From Microthyrium microscopicum (Eukaryota; Ascomycota; Dothideomycetes; Microthyriales; Microthyriaceae): 64,000 nt of DNA. Where the stretch lies: contig MU004230.1 of NCBI GenBank assembly GCA_010405405.1, positions 468,627-532,626 on the forward strand, given 5' to 3'. A program made the position numbers and the translations under genes. The notes below the pieces were generated by a model. The model was not told the origin of the DNA, did no database searches, and saw only the letters and a list, made by a program, of their open reading frames with translations. Below, piece by piece: positions 1 through 9,786 of this stretch; position 1 is the stretch's first letter; the number at the start of each line of letters is the position of its first letter.

Positions 1-1
1 T

Positions 2-610
2 GGCGCCTTCGCGGTCAAACTTGCAACGCTTTCCAATATACATCCCATCATTTGCGTCGCGGGACGAGGTATCGAATATGTAGAGTCTTTGATTGATAGG
101 TCGAAAGGAGACACTATCGTGGACTATCGCCAAGGCAACGACGAGGTTGTCAAAAGTTTCCAACAAGCTCTCAATGGAGAGAAGCTATGCTATGCATTCG
201 ATGCTGTCAGCGACAAGGGAAGCTACCAGAATCTGATGAAGGTTATGGACCTATCGAAGGGCAGAATTTCGCTCGTTCTTGCACGAAAGCATTATGAAGG
301 CATACCGGATAGCTTTGCAAAATTCTTCACCCAGGTTGGAAGAGTTCACGCAGAGTCGTATCCTGGCATCAAAGGAGAGAAGAAGCTACAAGGCCTCTTG
401 GGTGATCAAGACTTCGGGGCTGTTATGTACAAGTTCTTCGAGCGAGGATTGAAGGCGGGTTGGTTCAAAGGCCATCCGTATCAGGTTGTTCCAGGAGGTC
501 TAGATGGGGTGGAAACTGGCTTGCAAGATCTCAAAGCCGGAAAAGCTAGCGCCTTCAAGTTTGTCTTCAGAATCGAGGAGACAAAAGGATTGTCTCAATC
601 AAAGTTGTAG
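2..610 (+). CDS. Quinone oxidoreductase-like MDR protein, 3' part
   Basis: The frame is open from base 2 to a TAG at 608-610, so the 5' part of the gene lies outside the window and about 202 C-terminal residues are visible. They look like the Rossmann half and C-terminus of a medium-chain dehydrogenase/reductase of the NADPH:quinone oxidoreductase or trans-acting enoyl reductase type. The segment GAFAVKLA, then IICVAGRG, then a charged stretch ending in DTIVDYR, is the usual cofactor-domain order, and the C-terminus ends FKFVFRIEE as in many fungal members. Such enzymes reduce quinones or enoyl groups with NADPH; the substrate cannot be read from sequence. The first ATG inside the frame is not the gene start because similarity-like sequence continues upstream of it. 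The gene converges on the LIM-RhoGAP gene. Confidence 0.7.
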   Translation, partial: GAFAVKLATLSNIHPIICVAGRGIEYVESLIDRSKGDTIVDYRQGNDEVVKSFQQALNGEKLCYAFDAVSDKGSYQNLMKVMDLSKGRISLVLARKHYEGIPDSFAKFFTQVGRVHAESYPGIKGEKKLQGLLGDQDFGAVMYKFFERGLKAGWFKGHPYQVVPGGLDGVETGLQDLKAGKASAFKFVFRIEETKGLSQSKL

Positions 611-1739
611 GCGGTAGGCGGATAGATCTGGATGTAGACTAATATATTTTGAATAACGACAACACAACCATCGTCACTGGTCATCTCATAGCCCCTGAAT
701 TTCTTGATGTTTTACCTCTAGTTCTTTCCGCTTCTGTTTCTCATGCTTTGCGTTAACTGGTGATCTAATACCCTACTTACTGTTCATTTGATCTTTGAAT
801 TTCGCGCCTGGCACCGATGACCACGAGAGATTATTGGTTGCCTGTACGATAACAATCGAGAACGTGGAGAGGAGCCAATAACACGAAAATAATGGAAAAG
901 TGCACTAATGGTATCTTATTCCCCATAACAAACCAACCTCTCTCTACCTGCTAGGATACAAAAACCCGATCCAACAAGTACAGGCTAAACTCCAGCATAA
1001 AAACCCCAAGATGCTTTGAACCGTTCTCGAGGATGTGAACGATGATCACAAGAAATGAACGCTGGCTAGAGTTCACAGACATGAAGAAAGGAGAATATCC
1101 CTCGTAAAGACAGAAGAAAGCGAGTCAAAAGTAGGATGAAAACCGTTGCAGTGGTCGTGAAAAAGAAAGAGAATGCTTGTTTGCCATGTCTACTCTTGAA
1201 AAGGGGTAATCGAACAAAAATGACAAAAAAATGGATTGCGAGACCAACGGTTTGTGAATGAGAAGAAGTTCTTTGCTTCTCCTCTCGTTTCCAAACAACT
1301 TTGTAGACAGAATTGAAACAGGGCCGACAAAATGAATAGCGCTTCCAAACTCCATTAAGGTAAGAATGAACCAGCCACGATGGACTTTTAAGGCGGTGCT
1401 GGCTTGAGAAAACGCTGATATGCTTTGCTAGCGACGACTGTCTACTCTAAAAGAGCAGAACACTACATTTTCTGCGATGTGAAGGGTCGAGTGAATTTAA
1501 AGGTTTTCGTTGGAGCCATGACAGGTTCAAGGGAACGGAGGCCAATGGTGTTATGGCTCACTGCGTGGCATAGTACATTTCGATGGCTAGATCGACCGAA
1601 AGAAAAATTTGCCTGGCCACGACGCGGCCCTTGGTTCTGAATATCTTCGTCGCTGCCCCACAGTATGTTGACGAGGTATAGCAGATCATGCCAGAACTCA
1701 TTGAAATCAAGATCCTACTGATTTTCTTTGTCATGCATT
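611..1739. other. Intergenic, convergent 3' flanks
   Basis: About 1.1 kb between two converging genes. It contains only short frames without recognisable protein character and no repeat that I can see. It probably holds both 3' untranslated regions. Confidence 0.5.
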
Positions 1740-4700
1740 TCAGCCAGCTCCAGTTACTCCCATTGGACCCGTAGGCCCAGGATGGCCTCGGTAATTATGA
1801 CTTTGTCTTTGAGGACTTCCATTAGGGTCTGGAGTGAATTGTTGAGGCGGAGTACCAACTCCATGCGATGGTCCATAAGTGAAATTGCCACTGGGCGTTG
1901 CTCCGCTACCTACGTGGCGAACAGAGGCTTCATTCTGCCATGCTTGCGGGTCCTGGGCTACAACATTTCCAGAACGCCCTTGCGATGGCCGAGATCCGGT
2001 GTGTTGACGGATACCTGGAGACGGCATTCCGCCTGCTGGGAAGCGACCTATATCTCCAAAGCGTTTGAGTAACTCCTTGGTGGTGAGATCGGTGTTGTTC
2101 TCGAATAGTGAAGGATCATTGAGTACAGATACTATTTCCTCGGGAACCTGCGCACTGTTAATTCCCAATTTTACAAATGACGGAAAACAACTTACCTCGC
2201 ACATGCTGGTGTTGTACTCGATTAGAGTGTGCACGGCTTCCACGGCCAAGAACGTAGACTCCACTTCTGGATTCTTGGTTGAATATAAAATGTTTGGTGC
2301 GATAACAGTAGCGAGATTATGAATATCCATCTTACTGCCAGACTCTTCATCGACAGTATGAAATGATGATGTCCAGTTCAGAAATGTAAAAAGCACTTCC
2401 ATAGTGTCACGATGTACCTTGGGTAACAGACAACAAGTGAGGTGTAATACACGACGCCGTTTCTCGTCGTCTTGCATGCCTAGCAGAATGTTAGTTTAGT
2501 CGCGTATGGATGTATGAAATACGTACGAGCTGCTGTGATTATTAAACGATGCAGTTTGAAGGTCAGAACTGGATCGGGTAGATCTCGAAGGAACTTCTTG
2601 AGTAGTGCAGCAACTTGAACGGCGTTTTCACGGGACAAGTCTACACTATCACACCCATTGGCATCGATTTCTTCTTGGAGTTCTCGAAGCCTTCTGATGT
2701 TGCCGTTTTTGCGGAAGACCCCCTCAACAGACATGTCCATGTTGCGCATAGCAGAGACAGCCATATCAAGCACGGCTGGCACCCGCAGAGTCCCTGGACC
2801 AACACCATCGATTGATTCGGCACCATCTCGATCGACTATCTGTTGCAAGTCACGACCGAATACAGCTCTCTTTTTGGCAGCGTTCTTGTCTTTGGCGAAT
2901 GCTTTGCCGAATCGATCCCAGAAATTCGGCCGCTTTGTTTCGATCAGCTCGATTAGCTCCTGTTGAGTGAAATGACCCGCCAGCATCGGCGTCATGTACA
3001 GAACCGCTATGTGCCGCACAATGAAATATTCGAGCGCGGAAAGTTCTGAAAGATATCTACGCGGACGTCCTTGTGCATCGGTCGACATGTATTTCATGTC
3101 TCCTGATATTTGCCGCCGGTGTTGTCCATTGATCAGTTCAGGTTTTGGCCCAGATGATACAAGGTTGTTTCCTGCATATTTCGCTGCGTTTGGTCTCAGG
3201 TCTCGGGTGACTTCCGCCTGTAATATACGCGGAATGTCGTCCAATGCCATCTGATTAACACCAAACATGAGCTGTGAATCCTGATTAGGATCACGGTCAT
3301 GCACAATTTGCATATGTTGTTGATTTGCGTTGCCATTTTCACCATTGTCGTGAGCACTTATTCCACCTGGTCCGTCAATCACCCGAGAAGAACGAGCACG
3401 CTTCATGGTATTACCTAGCGGCTGATCCATCCGGGTAGATCGCAATCGTCGAATGTCTCCAATAGTCTGTTCGTACGCTGTTGATTGCGGGCGGCCTGTG
3501 GGCTGAGAATTTTCTGGTATGCTCCCTGGGTAGAGTTGATTTCGTGGATCCGCACCAAGGGGGGAGAGAGTGTCGGTTCTGTTATTATCAAAAGCTACTA
3601 ATTCGGGGTGTTCTATGACAAATGGTGAGCAGTGTAAATCGTTAGTGAGAAGCCACTTACCAGCAGATGGAATTGCTCCTGTACTCCGAAGAGTCGCCAA
3701 TAAACGCGCGTGAGCAACTTTGAGCAGGTGGACGTATTGCTTTAACCTTGTTATAGGTCTAAAGCCACCCTCGCAATCTGGTATTTGGGCGGCATCTTTC
3801 CTACAGACCACCTCATTACGAGAAGCGCTCCATTTGGCCTCAGCAAGAGTATCTTTCAGCTCCGTTCCACAAACGCGGCAGATCATGCAACCAAAGTGGA
3901 AAACTCGGTCGGCTCTTCTAGCACATTTGTCTTCCACCGGCTTCTCACAAACCGGACAGCTGTCAGATGATCGATGAACGTAGTGCGCGGAGTCTGCTAT
4001 CGAGTCTTTTGCTTCGTCAACGAGGAGCCGGTCGTCTAGAGTATTAATCTTCTCCAAAAAGGTGTTCAATCCCAATGGGCTTCCTGATTCTCGTTCCAGC
4101 TTGAGCGCTCCTTGAAGACATATTCTTATTAATAGCTTCAAATAGTGTGCAAGACCCGTTACAAGCGATAAAAGCTCTTGGGTTACTCCAAGCCGTTGTT
4201 TTCCGGTAGTTTGCGACTCTGATAAAAGCTGGAAAAAGGCTACCACTTTTTTGCAGAGTAGTTTTGCCTCGCGTCCGTAGGAAAGATCTGGAGAGCGGTT
4301 AGTATGTGTTTTTGTACAATGATCAGTGTCTGATATACTTTTAGAAGTTTCGACTGTGAGTCTCCAGTCCAACTCATCAGTGCATTCAAAAAACAATTCG
4401 ATATGAATAATGAATTTACGTGCCGCCATAATCCCTTCATAATATTGCGCGTTACTAACATGCAAGAGCATGTCGGAAATGCAAGTCGCAGCACGTTCCT
4501 CGAAAGTTGATAGTGATCGCCAGATCCAGTGTACCTTGTCTTCGACTCGTTCCTCTTCCGACCGGACAGCCTTTCTAATGTCATCGGGCGCATTGTCGAG
4601 GGACTCTTGTTGTTCTATAACTCCGGTGTCGGCTTGATCGGGGTTATGTAACCGGACATTCCAATACTTATGAATCATGTAGCACTCGGGATGCCAATGC

Positions 4701-5497
4701 TGATTTTGACCATTGCGGAAAATTTCAACAAACTGCTTCAGGATCGCATTATGACAGCCGTGACACCGTTGTGCAAATCGCGTGGAATAATGGTAGTGAC
4801 AATAAACGCTCGAGTCATGTTCGTAGTAGCTGTCTTGGGCACCAAAAATTGTAGGACAGACAGAACACGTAAAGTGCTCAATGTGATATTTACGGTCGAG
4901 AGCGGTTATGTATGATCCACGCAGGGCATTACCGCATTTATGGCATATAAGGTCGAGTCGCTTGAAATAATCGGTTTCGCAAAGTGGATATTGGTTCGGA
5001 CCTTCGTCTGGTACTGGGAAGAACTTGGAGGCTACTATCTTGCCGCATTCCTATTCTTTGTCAGTCAAGCAATACAGCCATCAATAGAGGATACTCACCC
5101 GACAAGTAAAACACTCGAGATGATATGTCGCATCCAATGCGCGAACAAATTGGCCACTTAGCGAAAGGCCGCATTTTGCGCAAGCTCGTCCGCCGCTGGG
5201 TTTTCTCGTGACACCAGGTTTAAGCTCAGTCGGTCCCGTCACGATCTGTTGAGTCCCTTCTGCAGGTTGTTGGTTGTATGCTTGATACGGACGTGGGCCC
5301 GAGTCGTACGAGTTTGTAAAGGCCGAAGGTGGGTGGTCACTGGGTTGATTACTGCTGTATGATGTCGGAGCAGTAGAGGCCGAAGGTGGATTAGAATATG
5401 GAGGTGCTGAGGAGGCAGGATGGGACATAGGAGTAGGGTGGTTTGATTCGGGCCATTGGCCTGGCATTGGACCGCCGCCCGCGAACGGGGCACTCAT
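1740..5497 (-). CDS. lrg1: LIM-domain Rho GTPase-activating protein (LRG1 type)
   Basis: Predicted 1,171-residue Rho GTPase-activating protein. Main exons are 5497-5099, 5050-2527 and 2479-1740. Three further introns have lengths divisible by three (4338-4288, 3660-3613, about 2194-2147), so reading through them leaves the frame open. The N-terminus (about 115 residues) is rich in Pro, Ser and Tyr. LIM zinc fingers follow: CAKCG...CFTCREC, CHKCG...HFTCSVC, CHGCHNA, and after a spacer CPVCEKP...CMICRVC. The RhoGAP domain starts near residue 830 and contains GVFRKNGN and NLATVIAPNIL. LRG1-family proteins stimulate GTP hydrolysis by Rho1-type GTPases and act at growing tips, septa and the cell-wall integrity pathway. 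With at least three LIM fingers it fits LRG1 better than Rga1, which has two. The disordered Gly/Pro C-terminus is less certain. Confidence 0.9.
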
Positions 5498-6140
5498 GGC
5501 GGAGAAACGGCCCAGACAATGGGCAAAATGCGAGTCGGATTATGGAGAGACGTATGTTGGTAAATAGTACAATAGGGGAGGCGAGTTGGTGTTGGTTAGG
5601 AGTTGTAATGGCGGAAATTCAGAAGGGGAGTAGGGGCGCGAGAGGAGAGGTTGCGGAAATCGATCTTGGCGTCGCGGAGGCGGTGGGGCGGGGGCTAGTG
5701 TTTGGGGTTCAGAAGCAAGAATGTCGACGAGCGCAAGCGATGAGAAGGGTCCAAGAGGAGGAATGGACAAGAGAGAGTATTATTGATGGGGACTATGGCA
5801 TGTGGAAAATTGAGGATTGGGAGAGTGAGCGTTGGTGCTAGACTCTGTTGGAGTCGTTGGTCGTTAGATCAAAAGTGGATTAGAGCGCGCGTGGTAGCAT
5901 TAGGCGTAGCGCGACTGGCAAGGACCGTCTTTGACGAAACAGTAATTGCTCTACCAAAATCATATGGAACTAAACTTGCCAGACATTTTGATTATATCTT
6001 ACTGTAAGCTCCCTACAATTTTGAAGCAAAATGGAGATGCGTCGAAGCAATGGTAAATAACAAAGTTGAGGTGTGGTTTGTATCTATTTTGGTTCACAAC
6101 TAAGAGGTAAATCCTCATCATAGAAGCGCCATACGAGAAG
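5498..6140. other. Upstream region of the LIM-RhoGAP gene
   Basis: About 640 bases between the RhoGAP start and the left end of the MITE. Open frames here are short and lack protein-like composition. It probably holds the promoter and 5' leader of the minus-strand RhoGAP gene; I see no TATA box that I would assign. Confidence 0.4.
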
Positions 6141-6361
6141 TACCGTAGCTTTCGTATCAAATGCAGGTTTGATTAACCGCTTTTGGACATCCAAATTTGG
6201 GATGACCAATATCTTTCACCAATGACAGGTAGAGGATTAATTTCACGTGTGAACAAAAGTTAGCGCTAGGTAGGGTCCCCTAAAATTACTGAATAGTAAG
6301 CCCAAATTTGGATGTCCAAAAGCGGTTAATCAAACCTGCATTTGATGCGAAAGCTACGGTA
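6141..6361. mobile_element. MITE with 60-bp terminal inverted repeats and TA target duplication
   Basis: The stretch 6142-6201 is the reverse complement of 6301-6360 with one mismatch in 60. The arms begin CCGTAGCTTTCG and the element (6143-6359, 217 bp) is flanked by TA on both sides (6141-6142 and 6360-6361). The 99-base centre has no coding capacity. Long near-perfect inverted repeats, small size and a TA duplication are the marks of a non-autonomous Tc1/mariner-type MITE. The single difference between the arms (6155 T against C in a CA context on the other arm) is the change RIP would make and suggests a young copy. The right end lies 57 bases upstream of the next gene's ATG, so the element may form part of that promoter or 5' leader. 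Confidence 0.85.
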
Positions 6362-6416
6362 AATGAGGTGAAAATTGGCACGAGCTCATTCGCTTTCTCG
6401 CCAGAATAGTTACAAC

Positions 6417-7436
6417 ATGCCCCACCAGGTATTGACTGCCGTATCTGAGGATTCACTGGCCTCCAAACAACCCCTCATAGTCCACATAGCAGAGCTGCCA
6501 CACGGGGATCATCTACAATTCCAGGACACTGCCTTTTTTATCCACAAGAGAGGTAGCTTTCCAGCTCCTGAGGAAGTTCGATCGAAGAACATACATCTCA
6601 ACGGCAATCGCGCATGGGGAAGTCGGCCTCCTCCTGTTCCCTTTCCGGAGCTAGGACTCATCGTAAAATTTGGCTCTGAAATAACAATTGCCGAAGGCCA
6701 ATGCCTTTGGTATTTGAACAGTTATTTGAAGGATAGCGTGCCAACACCAGAAGTTTTTGGGTGGCTCCAAGATGGTAACGAAGTTTTCATCTATATGGAG
6801 CTTATAAAGGGCGATACCTTGAAGGAAAGGTGGCCCTTACTGAATGAAGAAGAGAAGGGAACAATATGCACGCAAATCGGCGGCTGCATGGAAGCTTGGA
6901 AGGAGCTTCGTCAAGAGAAAGAGCCTTATTTCATCGGTAAGAGTGAGAGTGCTTTAAGCTTGTGCGTTTCAGCGCTGACGATCCAAGGCCATGTCGGAAA
7001 CCAAGGAGTAGGTGATATCATTTTTAGAGATTGCGGGGACCCACATGTTGGTCCTTTTCTAGATATCACCGCCTTCCACGACTTCTTTGCTCGATACTCT
7101 TGCCGCAGCCGTCCAGAAAGGAACCCGAGACGCGATTTTCCCGAGCTGGTTGGATTAACAGACGAACGGCCCGTCGTGTTCACTCATGCGGATCTTGATA
7201 AGAGCAACATCCTAATATCTCCATCAGAAGAAGGCTCACCGCCGCGAATAATTGCAATTATTGACTGGCATCAATCAGGGTGGTATCCAAGCGGCTGGGA
7301 GTGGATGAAAGCGCAAGGGATGTGCGATCCTATTGAGGGAGGCTTTCGGGACACAGCCTGGTTAGAACAGTTTATGGCACCAGCAGACGAGGACTATGCT
7401 TACGCCTGGGAATACATTACTCATAGTTGTATGTAA
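6417..7436 (+). CDS. Aminoglycoside-phosphotransferase-fold protein (APH family)
   Basis: Intronless frame of 339 residues from the first ATG; the frame extends upstream only with a TTG, so 6417 was chosen. The C-terminal half carries the APH/choline-kinase-like catalytic loop FTHADLDKSNIL (about residue 256, catalytic Asp and Asn present) and then IIDWHQSGWYP (about residue 282), the metal-binding DFG-equivalent of this family. An acidic VFIYMELIKGDTL hinge precedes it. Fungal genomes hold many such proteins; true substrates are mostly unknown, so antibiotic resistance should not be assumed. The frame ends shortly after WEYITHSCM, close to a possible donor (GTATGT at the stop codon), so a small extra C-terminal exon cannot be excluded. 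A MITE ends 57 bases upstream of the ATG. Confidence 0.8.
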   Translation: MPHQVLTAVSEDSLASKQPLIVHIAELPHGDHLQFQDTAFFIHKRGSFPAPEEVRSKNIHLNGNRAWGSRPPPVPFPELGLIVKFGSEITIAEGQCLWYLNSYLKDSVPTPEVFGWLQDGNEVFIYMELIKGDTLKERWPLLNEEEKGTICTQIGGCMEAWKELRQEKEPYFIGKSESALSLCVSALTIQGHVGNQGVGDIIFRDCGDPHVGPFLDITAFHDFFARYSCRSRPERNPRRDFPELVGLTDERPVVFTHADLDKSNILISPSEEGSPPRIIAIIDWHQSGWYPSGWEWMKAQGMCDPIEGGFRDTAWLEQFMAPADEDYAYAWEYITHSCM

Positions 7437-8226
7437 CCAAAAACTTGAGGACTTTTTCATGAAGTCAGATTTCTCGCTAGGCTGCTGTTCATTGAAGACA
7501 CCAGATCCCGGCGGGTATCAAGCAGGAGTTGGCAGAAGCAGGATATCGGTTACTCGAGTCTCGGTCAGGCTGTACGAAATTACGAATATTGATTCAAGCG
7601 CTGGATCTTAGTTGAGACTGGAAGACGTTGACGCTCTCCCTATAATACCATGAGAAGGATTACAGTTTGAAACCTGCCCCTTGAAGTATATTTGGTTGGA
7701 TGTCGTTCATCAGATGTCCATAATTCTACAACATTGCAATAAATGAACTTAAGAGGACGTGACGACTCCTCTGAACGCAACTACAAAGGCAGTGGTACAT
7801 ACAGCAACATCTCATAGTGGTTGCAAGGAGCCGAAGCGCTTAATGTCCATAGCTTATTACGACGGTAAGGGTCTGGTCAAAGATGATGGCCATCATAATA
7901 ATAATCTTGCATTCATGGGGGAGATGATCAACGCGGCCCATGCCGGTATTTCAGTACCGCTGTTCTATTTATGTATGCACTGCGTTTCGAGCTGCTCAGG
8001 CAGTTGGCGCTAGTCTGTTTCCACTTTTCCATACTTGCGCTAAGCCTAACTGGTAGCTAGTCGCGTGTTCACTTCAACCAATCACCAAAACAACCCAGAC
8101 CTCAAACCTTCAACTCACCACCAACGCCATCACCATCACCAACCCATCCCACCAACAACAACAAGAACAACAACCCACCAACCCTCCTCTCCTCCAAAAC
8201 AACACCCTCTCACCCACTCCAACACC
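7437..8226. other. Intergenic
   Basis: About 790 bases between the phosphotransferase-fold gene and RPB4. The last 150 bases are C/A-rich with runs of CAACAACAA, typical of a fungal 5' leader. No other gene is visible. Confidence 0.4.
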
Positions 8227-8781
8227 ATGTCCACCACCCCTCCCCCAACCGACCTCCCCAACCCAAACGCAATCCGCGACTCCAAAAAAGCCGGCTGGCT
8301 CCCCGAGCGCGCCAAACCGCCCGTCCCCCCCGAAGACGAAGCCGGCACCACCCTGCACCTCGGCGCCTTCACCAGCACGCCCGCCCTCAGCATCTCCGCC
8401 GCCAAAATCCTCTTGAACCTAATGGCCGCCAAGCGCAAAAAGGCAGGCCACAAAGAAGTACATACGGAAATCACGCAGAAGATGTTGGTGTATGTGGACA
8501 ATTTTGCGAGGTTTCGCGTGGTGCAGCAGGTGCATTTGCTGGAGACGGCGTTTGAGGTTTATCCGCAGCTGGAGCAGTTTGAGAAGGGGCAGTTGGGTAA
8601 GTGGATTTTCATGGGGTTGTGATGGGGGGATGGTGGCTAATGGGGGTGTATAGCGAATTTGGTGCCGCATGATGTTGAGGAGGCGAAGATGTTGATTCCG
8701 AGTTTGGTGGATAAGATTGGTGATGAGGATTTGGAGGAGTTGTTGAATGAGATTGAGGTTATTCGGACTGGTGATACCTGA
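8227..8781 (+). CDS. rpb4: RNA polymerase II subunit Rpb4
   Basis: Two exons, 8227-8596 and 8654-8781, joined across a 57-base GT-AG intron, give 165 residues. The start was set at the ATG after a C/A-rich leader. The N-terminus is Pro/Asn-rich; the domain covers roughly residues 35-165 and contains ALSISAAKILL, FARFRVVQQVHLLE and, after splicing, QLANLVPHDVEEAKMLIPSL, the HRDC-like core of Rpb4. Rpb4 pairs with Rpb7 as the stalk of RNA polymerase II, acting in initiation, transcript export and decay. Length and ending (ELLNEIEVIRTGD) match fungal orthologues. Codon choice shifts from C-rich at the start to G-rich at the end, seen also in other genes here. Confidence 0.93.
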
Positions 8782-9786
8782 TGAGTCTTCGCATGGATGA
8801 CATACTCACACAAGTCTGGCGAGCAGCGATGGGAGCAGGTACGATAGGGAAACCTGAGTGGCAAGATTGTGCATTTGTTGAACTTCAAGCAAGGCGTATT
8901 GGTAAAAATCGGAAAACAACCTAGACATGGTTGAACAACTATTCACGGCGCAGAGAAAGCTGTTGGTATAATGAATTTAATGTCAACCTTGGCTTTTACA
9001 TGTCATTCATGTCACAACGAGCAGTATGGTATTATGAAAGAAAAAAGTTTTGTTTGATTGGCATAGCGAAGTAGCCAGCTCAGAAAACTTTGCTCCAGTT
9101 ACAGATTTGCAAAACACACCACATTTGAAATTCCCATCTCCAATTCTTCGTTGTAATTCCCATCATGGAGTCCATCCTTGGTCATTTTGTTACTACTAGA
9201 AACAGCCCAGCCCAACATGTAACGTGACGCTAAAGAGAGCCGAGAAAGGAATGTGTTAATAAGATACCAATTTCTTCACCACTCAGCCAACAACAAGGAC
9301 GTGCAAAATCGAGCGGCACCAAAGCTAAGAACGCGACCAGAAGTGGAAAGCATGTCCTCCTACACCAGGCAAGTATCATCGCTAGAACACAACAGCAGAA
9401 TCGACTGGATGAAAAACGTAAACACGGAAGAAAGGAACAAGAAAGATAAAGCAGAGTTTGGTTTTTTTCAGACTCAAGGAAATGCTTGGAAAAGAGTACA
9501 CTATTTAGCCGACCAACACCGCGCTGTGAAAACACTGATGATTACAAAGAAAAAAAGACAACCCAACGATCATACTGTAAAGAAACAGGCTCCGCTATTG
9601 GTGGCAGAGGGGATAGAAACAAAAAAAGGTATAAAGATCGCGTTCTTGATGAAAAACGCCGCGATCTTCAGGAGTAAACCTGGACATGCAAATTGGCACT
9701 GATCAATTCATTCGCCGATAAGCATTCCGTTCCGATATTTTAGACTCCGTTGCTTTTTCGGAGGTGTGTTGAGATATATTCTCAAG
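8782..9786. other. Intergenic, convergent 3' flanks of RPB4 and RIM15
   Basis: About 1 kb between converging genes. An open frame of 149 codons at 9253-9702 has a Lys/Asn-rich composition, no recognisable domain and no sign of splicing, so I do not call it a gene. Confidence 0.4.

Noticed and set aside
9253-9702. 149-codon plus frame between RPB4 and RIM15
   Set aside because: Lys/Asn-rich composition from A-rich flanking DNA, no domain, no splicing logic, and it lies in convergent 3' flanks.
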